A DNA stretch of 47,414 nt from Lachnospiraceae bacterium UBA3273. Lineage in GTDB: Bacteria; Bacillota; Clostridia; Lachnospirales; Lachnospiraceae. The position numbers and the translations under genes were made by a program. Within the stretch, counting starts at the first letter, position 1. Each line of letters opens with the position of its first letter. Where the stretch lies: assembly GCA_002362385.1 (NCBI GenBank), contig DEUB01000037.1, positions 1 to 47,414 on the forward strand, given 5' to 3'. The notes beneath the pieces are model-generated. The model was not told the DNA's origin, did not search any database, and saw only the letters and a list, made by a program, of their open reading frames with translations. This document shows, in pieces, positions 1 through 7,945 of this stretch.

Positions 1-114
1 TTGCGTAGATTTATAACGAATTACGCAGATTAAGGGTAAAAAACCAAAAATGAAATAAGCGCCAGAAAGCTTGAAAAATCAAAGCTTGAAGGCTTGTGAA
101 GGGATATAAAAGAT

Positions 115-579
115 ATGATAAAAATACTTTTTGTGTGTCACGGCAACATCTGCCGTTCCCCCATGGCAGAATTCATTTTTAAAGACCTGATCAACAAAAA
201 AGGAATCGCAGACCGATTTTACGTAGCATCTGCGGCAACCAGTTATGAGGAGATCGGCAACCCTGTCTATCCCCCTGCGAGGAGAAAACTGGGCGAGCAC
301 GGCATCAATCCTGCGGGCAAAGTCGCGATCCATATGAACAGGGAGGACTATGACGCTTATGATTATCTTATTGGAATGGAACAGATGAACATACGCAATA
401 TGTACAGAATCGTAGGCAGCGACCCTCAGAACAAAATATGCAGGCTTTTAGATTATTCCAGGCATCCCAGGGATATTTCCGACCCCTGGTATACGGGAGA
501 TTTTGATCGCGCTTACGAGGATATTCTGGAGGGCTGCGAGGCTCTGCTGCAGCATTTATCAGATGAAAAGTGTGTTTAA
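115..579 (+). CDS. Low-molecular-weight protein-tyrosine phosphatase
   Basis: Cytosolic phosphatase of the LMW-PTP family, which hydrolyses phosphotyrosine (in bacteria often on polysaccharide-export kinases or arginine-phosphorylated proteins). The P-loop C-H-G-N-I-C-R-S has the nucleophile Cys8 and Arg14, and the general-acid loop D-P-W-Y-T-G-D-F holds Asp123. At 154 residues it is a full-length single-domain member. The ATG at 115 follows GAAGGGA at a 9-nt gap. It is alone on this strand, with the tRNA-Lys terminator opposing its end. No kinase partner is visible, so the substrate is unknown. The family is certain, the physiological target is not. Confidence 0.93.
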   Translation: MIKILFVCHGNICRSPMAEFIFKDLINKKGIADRFYVASAATSYEEIGNPVYPPARRKLGEHGINPAGKVAIHMNREDYDAYDYLIGMEQMNIRNMYRIVGSDPQNKICRLLDYSRHPRDISDPWYTGDFDRAYEDILEGCEALLQHLSDEKCV

Positions 580-636
580 GACCGTCAGGGCAGTAAAGCA
601 TCCGCATTTAACCCCTGCAAAACAAATCCGGACAAT

Positions 637-679
637 AAAAAAACACCGCCCCCAAGACCTAATCGTCTTAAAAACAGTG
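637..679 (-). terminator. Intrinsic terminator of tRNA-Lys (GU-rich stem)
   Basis: Read on the minus strand, a 15-bp stem (679-665 pairing with 658-644) closes a 6-nt loop and is followed by a run of seven T. The stem is continuous only if six G-U pairs are counted, five of them consecutive, so it is a terminator in RNA but a poor DNA palindrome. It lies 7 nt past the tRNA 3' end. Confidence 0.8.
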
Positions 680-685
680 CCTTAG

Positions 686-758
686 TGCACCATCAGGGAC
701 TCGAACCCTGGACAAATAGATTAAGAGTCTACTGCTCTACCAACTGAGCTAATGGTGC
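686..758 (-). tRNA. tRNA-Lys, anticodon CTT
   Basis: A 73-nt cloverleaf on the minus strand. The acceptor stem GCACCAT (758-752) pairs with ATGGTGC (693-687), with discriminator A at 686. D arm AGCTCAGTTGGTAGAGC, anticodon loop CTCTTAA giving CTT (reads AAG), and T arm with GGTTCGAGTCC are all present. CCA is not encoded. It has its own promoter upstream and a terminator downstream. Confidence 0.96.
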
Positions 759-804
759 ATATTCATAAGTGAGATAAAACTGCCTCGCTTGCGACGCAAG
801 CATT

Positions 805-833
805 ATTATAGTATAATAAATCCCGGTTGGCAA
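805..833 (-). promoter_or_regulatory. Sigma-A promoter of tRNA-Lys
   Basis: On the minus strand, -35 TTGCCA (833-828), a 17-bp spacer, and a perfect -10 TATAAT (810-805). The transcript would start near 798, inside a perfect 15-bp palindrome GCTTGCG-A-CGCAAGC (787-801), about 40 nt before the mature tRNA 5' end. Confidence 0.82.
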
Positions 834-855
834 GAGTTTTTTTAAAAAAATTTGA

Positions 856-875
856 CAAGTTTTCATGAGAACTTG
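856..875. repeat. 20-bp imperfect palindrome upstream of tatD
   Basis: CAAGTT-T-TCATGA-G-AACTTG reads the same on both strands apart from one T/G position in each arm. It overlaps a TTGACA (852-857) that has no good -10 at 16-18 bp. It lies 35 bp before tatD and could be an operator. Confidence 0.45.
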
Positions 876-910
876 TGAAACAGTAAAATAAACCGGGAAA
901 GAGGCTTGAA

Positions 911-1690
911 ATGATTATCGATACCCATGCCCATTATGATGATGAGGCATTTGAACAGGACAGAGACAAAATTTTAATGGAACTGCCTCAAAAAGGGGTG
1001 GAAAAGGTCATTAATGCGGCAGCATCCGTAACAGGCTGCCGACGGACGCTGACATTAACAGAGCAGTACAGTATGGTTTACGGCATGCTGGGGATACATC
1101 CTGACGAAGTGGGAGAACTTACGGAAAGGGATATGGAGTTTATAGCAAAGCATGCGGCGGACCCCAAAATTGTGGCGATCGGAGAAATAGGGCTGGATTA
1201 TCACTGGAATGTGGCTCCCAAGGAAGTCCAGAAACACTGGTTTTTACGGCAGATAGAAGTGGCGAGGGAGGCAAAGCTCCCGATCTGCGTTCACTCCAGG
1301 GATGCTGCGGCTGATACTTTGGCGGTCCTCAAGGAGGGACACGGAGAAGATGTGGGTGGAGTTATCCATTGCTACTCTTACAGCGCGGAGCTTGCAAAGG
1401 AATATCTTTCCATGGGCTTTTATTTTGGAATCGGCGGCGTGGTAACTTTTAAAAATGCCAGAAAATGCAAGGAAGTTGTGGAAATGCTGCCTATGGATAA
1501 GATCATTCTGGAAACAGATGCCCCTTATCTTGCTCCGGAACCTTTCAGGGGAAAAAGGAATGAATCTTCTTATTTAAGTTATGTGGCTAAGGAGATTGCC
1601 GGGATAAAGGGCATAACGCCGGAAGAGGCTATTTTAAAAACAAGAGAAAACGCATACAGCTTATATAAAAAGCTGCAAAATACCGTATAG
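911..1690 (+). CDS. tatD: TatD family metal-dependent hydrolase
   Basis: TIM-barrel metal-dependent hydrolase of the TatD/YcfH family, whose characterised members are 3'-5' DNA/RNA exonucleases or D-aminoacyl-tRNA deacylases in the cytosol. All expected metal ligands are visible: His6 and His8 in D-T-H-A-H, Glu92 in I-G-E-I-G-L-D-Y, His128 in V-H-S-R-D, His153 in I-H-C-Y-S and Asp203 in E-T-D-A-P-Y. Length 259 is normal. It sits 45 bp before rsmA in the common Firmicutes tatD-(rnmV)-rsmA order. The ribonuclease M5 gene often found between them is absent here. Confidence 0.93.
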   Translation: MIIDTHAHYDDEAFEQDRDKILMELPQKGVEKVINAAASVTGCRRTLTLTEQYSMVYGMLGIHPDEVGELTERDMEFIAKHAADPKIVAIGEIGLDYHWNVAPKEVQKHWFLRQIEVAREAKLPICVHSRDAAADTLAVLKEGHGEDVGGVIHCYSYSAELAKEYLSMGFYFGIGGVVTFKNARKCKEVVEMLPMDKIILETDAPYLAPEPFRGKRNESSYLSYVAKEIAGIKGITPEEAILKTRENAYSLYKKLQNTV

Positions 1691-1735
1691 ATCATAGAGG
1701 TCCGTTGTCTTTCAGACAAAGGGAAAGGAAGCAGA

Positions 1736-2593
1736 ATGGCTACATTAGGAATACCTTCAAATACAATTGCCGTATTGGAAAAATACGGCTTTCATTTTCA
1801 AAAAAAATATGGGCAGAATTTTCTCATTGACCCCAATATTCTGGAAAATATCATCAGTGCGGCGAAAATAGGAAAGGACGACTGCGTATTGGAGATCGGG
1901 CCGGGAATCGGGACCATGACCCAGTATCTGGCGGAACATGCCGGACAGGTGATCGCGGTTGAGATCGATGATCGTCTGATCCCCATTCTAAAGGACACCT
2001 TGTCCGCATATGATAATGTAATGGTAATACATGATGATATTTTAAAGGTTGATGTGCAGAAGCTTTGTGATGCTTATAACGGGGGAAAACCCATAAAGGT
2101 GGTGGCAAATCTTCCCTATTATATTACCACGCCTATTATCATGGGACTTTTTGAAAGCCGGGTTCCCCTATCTTCCATTACCATTATGGTGCAGAAGGAA
2201 GTGGCGGACAGGATGAAGGTAGGGCCGGGAACAAAAGACTACGGGGCGCTGTCCCTGGCTGTCCAATACTATGCGAAGCCGGAAATCGTCGCCCAGGTGC
2301 CGCCGAATTGCTTTATTCCAAGGCCTAATGTGGGAAGTGCGGTAATCCGCCTGACCCGGTATGAAGCGCCGCCGGTCAAAACTAGGGATGAGAAAAAAAT
2401 GTTTTCCATAATCAGGGCGGCATTCAACCAGAGAAGAAAGACGCTGGTAAACTCCTTGTCCAATGCGGGGATTTACGGCATTACAAAAGAGAAGGCAGCA
2501 CAGGCCCTGGAGAAAATGGGACTATCTGCCACTATCCGGGGAGAAGCCCTGACGCTTAAACAGTTTGCAGAGCTTTCCGACCTTTTGGATTAA
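1736..2593 (+). CDS. rsmA: 16S rRNA (adenine1518-N6/adenine1519-N6)-dimethyltransferase
   Basis: RsmA (KsgA) transfers four methyl groups from SAM to the two adjacent adenines of 16S helix 45 late in small-subunit assembly. The SAM-binding motif E-I-G-P-G-I-G is at residues 53-59, and the adenine-flipping motif N-L-P-Y-Y starts at residue 125. N-terminal K-K-Y-G-Q-N-F-L is typical of the family. Length 285 is usual. The ATG follows GGGAAAGGA. A small hairpin, TTGTCT-TTC-AGACAA (1705-1719), lies in the leader between tatD and this gene. Loss of this enzyme is the classical cause of kasugamycin resistance. Confidence 0.95.
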   Translation: MATLGIPSNTIAVLEKYGFHFQKKYGQNFLIDPNILENIISAAKIGKDDCVLEIGPGIGTMTQYLAEHAGQVIAVEIDDRLIPILKDTLSAYDNVMVIHDDILKVDVQKLCDAYNGGKPIKVVANLPYYITTPIIMGLFESRVPLSSITIMVQKEVADRMKVGPGTKDYGALSLAVQYYAKPEIVAQVPPNCFIPRPNVGSAVIRLTRYEAPPVKTRDEKKMFSIIRAAFNQRRKTLVNSLSNAGIYGITKEKAAQALEKMGLSATIRGEALTLKQFAELSDLLD

Positions 2594-2634
2594 GAGGATC
2601 ATTTGCACAAATTAATATATTTATGCGTAATTCT

Positions 2635-2663
2635 TTGACATCAAAATATACCTATGATACACT
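2635..2663 (+). promoter_or_regulatory. Extended -10 promoter for the TPR/AAA-like gene
   Basis: TTGACA (2635-2640), a 17-bp spacer, then TACACT (2658-2663) preceded by TG at -15/-14. The predicted start of transcription near 2670 lies downstream of the furthest in-frame ATG (2623), which argues for translation from TTG at 2740. Confidence 0.75.
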
Positions 2664-2739
2664 GATATTTAGTAAGAAAATAGGGGTATTATGTAAAAAA
2701 ATACCACATCATGTATGCAAGCAGTTTGAGGTGACCGTT

Positions 2740-5700
2740 TTGGATAAATATGAATACCGGGTCCGCGCGGAGGAGATCAACGCGCTGATTGAAAAGAGAG
2801 AATATGCGGAAGCAGTTAAAATAGCAGATACCATAGACTGGCGCAGGGTCAAAAGCGTTACCATGCTCTGCAAGGTCAGTGAATTGTACAAGATGAACCG
2901 TCGTTATGAAGACAGTAAGGAAATCCTGCTGCTTGCTTATGACAGGCAGCCGGGTTCCAGAAAAATTGTATATTCCCTGTGTGAATTGTGCATTAAGCTG
3001 GAAGAACTGGTTCTGGCAATTGAATATTATAAAGAATTTGTACAGATCGCTCCCAAGGACACAGGGCGTTTTATTTTGCAGTACAGATTATATGAAGCCC
3101 AGGATGTAAGCTTAGAGGAGCGGATTGCGGTTCTGGAAGAATACAAAAAGCGTGATTACAGGGAAAAGTGGGCTTATGAGCTGGCTTATCTCTACCACAG
3201 GATAGGACTTGCCACACGCTGTGTAGAAGAATGCGATGAACTGATCCTTTGGTTCGGGGAAGGGAAATATGTAATCAAGGCAATGGAGTTAAAAATGCTC
3301 CATGTACCGCTGACTCCCACGCAAAGGGAGAAATATGATAAGAGATTCCAGTCTGCCGCCAATGCTTATGTGGTTAAGAACAATGAAGAAGAGCCTGCGG
3401 TTTCCCAGGAAGAAGTGCAGGAGCCTGAAAGCGAAGAGATCAAGGAGCCGGTAACTACCGATACCATTCCGTCCATGCCCATTCAGATAAAATCGGTAGA
3501 GCCTTCCAATGCGCCTACCATGAGGATCCCTTCCAGAAATGTAAACGAAGAGCTGGAACTTGCGGAGCAGGAGGAAGAAGGAGAAACGCAAGAGCAGGAT
3601 TTTGATCCTGAAAATATAAGCATTGATATGCCGGTCATTCCTTTGGCCCAGACGCCCGACGATCTGGATATCCATGTCAAGACCATGGATATGGGAGAAT
3701 ACAATACCATCAATCTTCAAAGGGAGCTGGCAAAGAACCTGGCAAAGGTTATGGAGCAGGAGGACATGGAGGCCAGCGACGCCACGAAAGCGCTTCCTGT
3801 CGATTCCATAAACGATTATGCGAATGCGGGTATGGGCAGTGAATATGGAGAGGATGAGGCAGAGGAGCAGGCTGCACCTGCGCCCATTGATACTGCCATA
3901 ACCAAAGAGGTTGTCAATGAGGTAGTAAAGGCGTTAGGACCGGCAGAGCATTCGGAGCCTATTACAGAAGAGGATCTGCTGAATTCCTTAAGAGAGCAGG
4001 AAGCCATGGAAGCCCTGCCGGAAGAAATGCCCCCTGAAGAGGATGGCGTTTCGCAGCAGTCTGACGGAGAGCAGTTTGAGGCACAGGAAACAACTGCATA
4101 TGAAACATCCTCATATGAAACAGCAGGCTATGAAGCCTCTGTGGCTGTGGAGGAACCTGTGACCGCCCCAGAGCCTGAAGAAGAAATGGTGGACGAGCAG
4201 ATCACAGGCCAGCTCAGCTTTGATGATATTATGGCTGAATGGGAGGAAACAAGAAAGGCAAATGAAGCCAAGCATTTAGAAGAGATGCGGCAAAAGGTAT
4301 TAAAACAGACGGGTCCCATGTTCAAGGATTTCGATGCGGCGGCAAAGGCCAGCGTTCAGGCGGATCTGGACCTTATCGCCCCTTCTTTAAACGTATTTCA
4401 TGAACAGGAACCGGAAGAAGAGCCCATTATTAACAATGCCGGTTATTTAACGGATGATGAGGAAGAGACAGGACGATCCGAAGCTTCTTTTGTGGAATAT
4501 GAAGAAATTCCTGAGGAACCGGAAATGCCGGCAGAAGTATATGCGGAGCCGGTACAGGAGGAAGAGCCTGTAGCAGAGTATGAGAGGCCTTCAGTGGAGC
4601 CGGTTACCCATCCCACCTTATTCAATACGGCAGAAATCTATGGCCTGGAAGAAAAGCTTTTATCCTCTCTTGCAGAGCAGGAGGAAGCTGCAGATGACGG
4701 AGTGGAAGAATTAGAAGAAATACAGGATGTATCTGCCTATGCAGAGCCGGAAGAAGAAACCGCTTTTGTTCCTGATAGAGAACCGGAGGAAATAAGTCCT
4801 TATATTCCTTTAGAGGAATCGGAGAGGGAAAATTCTTATATTTCTGCAGAAGTTCCGAAAGAGGAAAGCCCTTATATTTCAGGGGAAGCGTCAGAATATG
4901 CAGATAACCCTGTCAGTGCCGGAGAGCCGATGGCAGAGGAGATAAAGGAAGCGCCTCCTAAGCCCGGCACTCACACGGAAGAATTTGATAAATCTTTGGA
5001 AAAGATGGTAATGGACGCCCTGGCGGAATCCGAAAAAAAGGCGGAAAATCCTTTAAAGGCGGACACAGGTTTTATCATTACGGATCTATCGGAAGATACC
5101 GAAGCCCAAAAAGCGGAAGCTTTCGGGACGGTTCCCGCTTCCGAAGAAAAGAAAAGGACTCTTCCTGTAAGAAGGTCTCTTACAAGGGATGAAAAGGAAA
5201 TGTTCGGTTCCATTGCCCAGACCAGGCAGGTCCAGGAGGAAGTGGCCAACGCCATCGACAATATCAGCTTAAGCCCCTGCATCGGAAATGTTTTGGTTAC
5301 CGGGGAAAAAGGAACGGGGACCCTGACTGTGGCGAAGAATTTAGTAAAGGTGCTTTCCGTTCATTATGACAGCTTTTCCGGCAAGGTGGCAAAGATTACC
5401 GGCGAGATCTTAAATACTAAAAGCATAGAAGGAACCCTGAATAATCTGTCTAACGGCGCCCTGATCGTGGAACAGGCGGGAAAACTGGACGATATGACCC
5501 TGCTTTCTTTAGGCGAATATCTCAAGAAAAAAAGAGACGGCGGTATTCTGGTCATTATGGAGGATACCAAGAAGGAGCTGGACAATCTGCTGTTAAAGGC
5601 GAATATGCCGAGACAGTATTTTGACCTTCGGATCGATATTGCCGCCCTTGACAATAACGGGCTGGTAAATTACGGAAAAGAGTATGCCAACGAGAAGGAG

Positions 5701-5922
5701 TATTCCATTGACGATATGGGAGTTCTGGCATTGTATACAAGGATTTCCGATATGCAGACCAACGATCATGCGGTCACGGTGGATGAAGTCAGGGAAATCG
5801 TAGACGAGGCGATCAAAAATGCCGAGAGGAAGAATATTTCCCACTTTATGGACGTACTGCTGGCAAAGCGGTATGACGATGAAGATATGATCGTATTGAG
5901 AGAAAAAGATTTTCTAAAATAA
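2740..5922 (+). CDS. TPR-like protein with long acidic linker and degenerate AAA-like C-terminal domain
   Basis: I do not recognise a characterised homologue. The first ~190 residues are helical and TPR-like (pairs such as A-E-A-V-K-I-A-D and S-K-E-I-L-L-L-A-Y). Then follow about 550 residues very rich in Glu and Pro with short repeats (Y-E-T-S-S-Y-E-T-A-G-Y-E, S-P-Y-I-P / N-S-Y-I-S / S-P-Y-I-S). The last ~245 residues resemble an AAA+ domain: L-V-T-G-E-K-G-T-G-T (around residue 850) sits where a Walker A should be but lacks the G-K-[ST], and A-L-I-V-E-Q-A-G-K-L may be a relic of Walker B. I start it at TTG 2740 (1060 residues): GAGGTG is 7 nt upstream, and a promoter overlaps the earlier in-frame ATG. 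glgB follows after 22 bp and may be cotranscribed. A scaffold role is only a guess. Confidence 0.7.
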   Translation: MDKYEYRVRAEEINALIEKREYAEAVKIADTIDWRRVKSVTMLCKVSELYKMNRRYEDSKEILLLAYDRQPGSRKIVYSLCELCIKLEELVLAIEYYKEFVQIAPKDTGRFILQYRLYEAQDVSLEERIAVLEEYKKRDYREKWAYELAYLYHRIGLATRCVEECDELILWFGEGKYVIKAMELKMLHVPLTPTQREKYDKRFQSAANAYVVKNNEEEPAVSQEEVQEPESEEIKEPVTTDTIPSMPIQIKSVEPSNAPTMRIPSRNVNEELELAEQEEEGETQEQDFDPENISIDMPVIPLAQTPDDLDIHVKTMDMGEYNTINLQRELAKNLAKVMEQEDMEASDATKALPVDSINDYANAGMGSEYGEDEAEEQAAPAPIDTAITKEVVNEVVKALGPAEHSEPITEEDLLNSLREQEAMEALPEEMPPEEDGVSQQSDGEQFEAQETTAYETSSYETAGYEASVAVEEPVTAPEPEEEMVDEQITGQLSFDDIMAEWEETRKANEAKHLEEMRQKVLKQTGPMFKDFDAAAKASVQADLDLIAPSLNVFHEQEPEEEPIINNAGYLTDDEEETGRSEASFVEYEEIPEEPEMPAEVYAEPVQEEEPVAEYERPSVEPVTHPTLFNTAEIYGLEEKLLSSLAEQEEAADDGVEELEEIQDVSAYAEPEEETAFVPDREPEEISPYIPLEESERENSYISAEVPKEESPYISGEASEYADNPVSAGEPMAEEIKEAPPKPGTHTEEFDKSLEKMVMDALAESEKKAENPLKADTGFIITDLSEDTEAQKAEAFGTVPASEEKKRTLPVRRSLTRDEKEMFGSIAQTRQVQEEVANAIDNISLSPCIGNVLVTGEKGTGTLTVAKNLVKVLSVHYDSFSGKVAKITGEILNTKSIEGTLNNLSNGALIVEQAGKLDDMTLLSLGEYLKKKRDGGILVIMEDTKKELDNLLLKANMPRQYFDLRIDIAALDNNGLVNYGKEYANEKEYSIDDMGVLALYTRISDMQTNDHAVTVDEVREIVDEAIKNAERKNISHFMDVLLAKRYDDEDMIVLREKDFLK

Positions 5923-5944
5923 ATGAGGGAAGGGATTAATCATT

Positions 5945-7858
5945 ATGGCAAAAAACAATGAAGTAAATCCGCTTTTTATTACGGAGGCGGATCAGTATGT
6001 GTTTGCACAGGGTTCCCATTATGAGATCTTTGATAAGATGGGCGCCCACAAAACAGTTGTAGACGGTGTGGAGGGCGTATATTTTGCCGTATGGGCGCCT
6101 AATGCACAGTATGTAAATGTTGCAGGTTCCTTTAATGACTGGGACATTTATGAATACAACATGGGACGCCTGGGAGAAGGCGGGATTTTTGCCCTGTTCG
6201 TACCGGGGGTAAAGGAAGGCGATATGTATAAGTACGTTATTACAACGCCATCCGGAGAAAAGATCTATAAGGCCGACCCTTACGGCAACCATATGGAGCT
6301 GCGCCCCGGAAATGCATCAAAGGTTGCGGACCTGACCGGGTTTGAATGGGGAGACAAGGCATGGATGACGGCAAAGGAAAGCAAAGACTGGCAAAAAGAA
6401 CCCATTGCCATTTATGAATGCCATATCGGTTCATGGATGCGGCATCCCGAAGAAGGGGCCAAAGGCTTTTATAATTACAGGGAATTTGCCGACAGGATCG
6501 TGGATTATTTAAAAGAAATGAAGTATACCCATATTGAGCTTATGGGAATTGCAGAGCATCCTTTTGACGGCTCCTGGGGATATCAGGTTACAGGCTATTA
6601 TGCACCTACCTCCCGTTACGGAACGCCCAAGGACTTTATGTATCTGGTCAATATGCTGCACAAAAACAAGATCGGCGTGATCTTGGACTGGGTACCCGCC
6701 CATTTTCCCAGGGATGCATTCGGCCTTGCGGAGTTTGACGGGACATGCCTTTACGAGCATCCGGACCCCAGGAGAGGGGAACATCCCGACTGGGGCACCA
6801 AGATTTTCAACTATGCCAAAAATGAGGTGCGCAATTTCCTTATTGCCAATGCCATGTTCTGGGTGGATAAATTCCATGTGGACGGCTTAAGGGTGGATGC
6901 GGTTGCTTCCATGCTTTATCTGGATTACGGAAAGAAAGACGGGGAGTGGCTTCCCAATGAATACGGCAACAATAAAAACCTGGATGCCATTGAGTTTTTC
7001 CGCCATTTGAACAGTTCTATGGAGAGACGTTTCCCGGGAACATTGATGATCGCGGAGGAATCCACTGCATGGCCCATGGTTACCGGAGATGTAAAGGAAG
7101 GCGGCCTTGGCTTTACCTTTAAGTGGAATATGGGATGGATGCATGATTTCTGCGAATACATGAAACTGGATCCTTTGTTCAGAAAAGACAACCACTATAA
7201 AATGACCTTTGCCATGAGCTATAACAACAGCGAGAATTATATCCTGCCCCTGTCCCATGACGAGGTAGTGCATTTAAAATGCTCCATGCTGGAAAAAATG
7301 CCCGGATTTTATGTGGATAAGTTTGCCAATCTGCGTGTGGGATATACTTATATGTTTACACATTCCGGCAAAAAGCTTTTGTTCATGGGCCAGGAATTTG
7401 CCCAGGATCATGAATGGAATGAAGAAAAGGAGCTGGATTGGATCCTTCTTACGGATGACCTCCACAGCGCCATGAAAAATTATGTTTCCCGACTGCTGGA
7501 AATTTACCGCAAATATCCCTGTCTTTATGAGATCGACAATGACTGGAACGGTTTTGAGTGGATGAATGCGGACGACAAGGCCAACAGCACCTACAGCTAT
7601 GTAAGAAAAGCTTCAAGCGGCAGGAATAATCTGCTGGTAGTCCTGAATATGACGCCTATGGAAAGAAAGGATTTTGTTGTAGGAGTTCCCAAAAAGAAAA
7701 AATATAAACTGATCTTAAATTCCGATGAGACATGTTTTGGAGGAAACGGCAGCGAAATTCCGAAAGAGATTACCGCAAAGGCCAAAAAGGCGGACGGAAA
7801 GCCTTATTCCATTACCTTTGACCTTCCGCCATATGGAGCGGCGATCTTCCAGTTCTGA
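5945..7858 (+). CDS. glgB: 1,4-alpha-glucan branching enzyme
   Basis: GH13 branching enzyme that cuts alpha-1,4 chains and re-attaches them as alpha-1,6 branches in glycogen. An N-terminal CBM48 (V-Y-F-A-V-W-A-P-N-A) leads into the GH13 barrel. The barrel has nucleophile Asp318 in L-R-V-D-A-V, acid/base Glu371 in I-A-E-E-S-T and Asp439 in S-H-D-E-V-V, plus an all-beta C-terminal domain. Length 637 suits the short GlgB type. The ATG follows AGGGAAGGGA. No other glg gene is present, so this is an orphan copy whose partners lie elsewhere. A strong terminator follows. Confidence 0.95.
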   Translation: MAKNNEVNPLFITEADQYVFAQGSHYEIFDKMGAHKTVVDGVEGVYFAVWAPNAQYVNVAGSFNDWDIYEYNMGRLGEGGIFALFVPGVKEGDMYKYVITTPSGEKIYKADPYGNHMELRPGNASKVADLTGFEWGDKAWMTAKESKDWQKEPIAIYECHIGSWMRHPEEGAKGFYNYREFADRIVDYLKEMKYTHIELMGIAEHPFDGSWGYQVTGYYAPTSRYGTPKDFMYLVNMLHKNKIGVILDWVPAHFPRDAFGLAEFDGTCLYEHPDPRRGEHPDWGTKIFNYAKNEVRNFLIANAMFWVDKFHVDGLRVDAVASMLYLDYGKKDGEWLPNEYGNNKNLDAIEFFRHLNSSMERRFPGTLMIAEESTAWPMVTGDVKEGGLGFTFKWNMGWMHDFCEYMKLDPLFRKDNHYKMTFAMSYNNSENYILPLSHDEVVHLKCSMLEKMPGFYVDKFANLRVGYTYMFTHSGKKLLFMGQEFAQDHEWNEEKELDWILLTDDLHSAMKNYVSRLLEIYRKYPCLYEIDNDWNGFEWMNADDKANSTYSYVRKASSGRNNLLVVLNMTPMERKDFVVGVPKKKKYKLILNSDETCFGGNGSEIPKEITAKAKKADGKPYSITFDLPPYGAAIFQF

Positions 7859-7867
7859 GGATAAGGG

Positions 7868-7895
7868 TTAACGGAATCCTTTAAAATGCCGAAAT
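7868..7895 (+). promoter_or_regulatory. Candidate sigma-28 (SigD) flagellar promoter
   Basis: TTAA (7868-7871), 16 bp, then GCCGAAAT (7888-7895), compared with the SigD pattern TAAA-N14-16-GCCGATAT. It lies just before the DUF6240-like gene that precedes flagellin, as expected for a late flagellar promoter. The start point would fall inside the 5' arm of the glgB terminator. The match is imperfect in both elements. Confidence 0.35.
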
Positions 7896-7898
7896 ATA

Positions 7899-7928
7899 GG
7901 GTGAATGCTTTTGCATTCGCCCTTTTTT
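7899..7928 (+). terminator. glgB intrinsic terminator
   Basis: GGGTGAATGC pairs with GCATTCGCCC across a TTTT loop (10 bp, one G-U), followed by six T. It rules out a start for the next gene at the in-frame ATG 7886. Confidence 0.93.
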
Positions 7929-7945
7929 GGACGGAGGAACGCAAT

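Noticed and set aside
851..880. TTGACA as a tatD promoter
   Set aside because: No acceptable -10 hexamer at 15-19 bp (GTGAAA/TGAAAC only).
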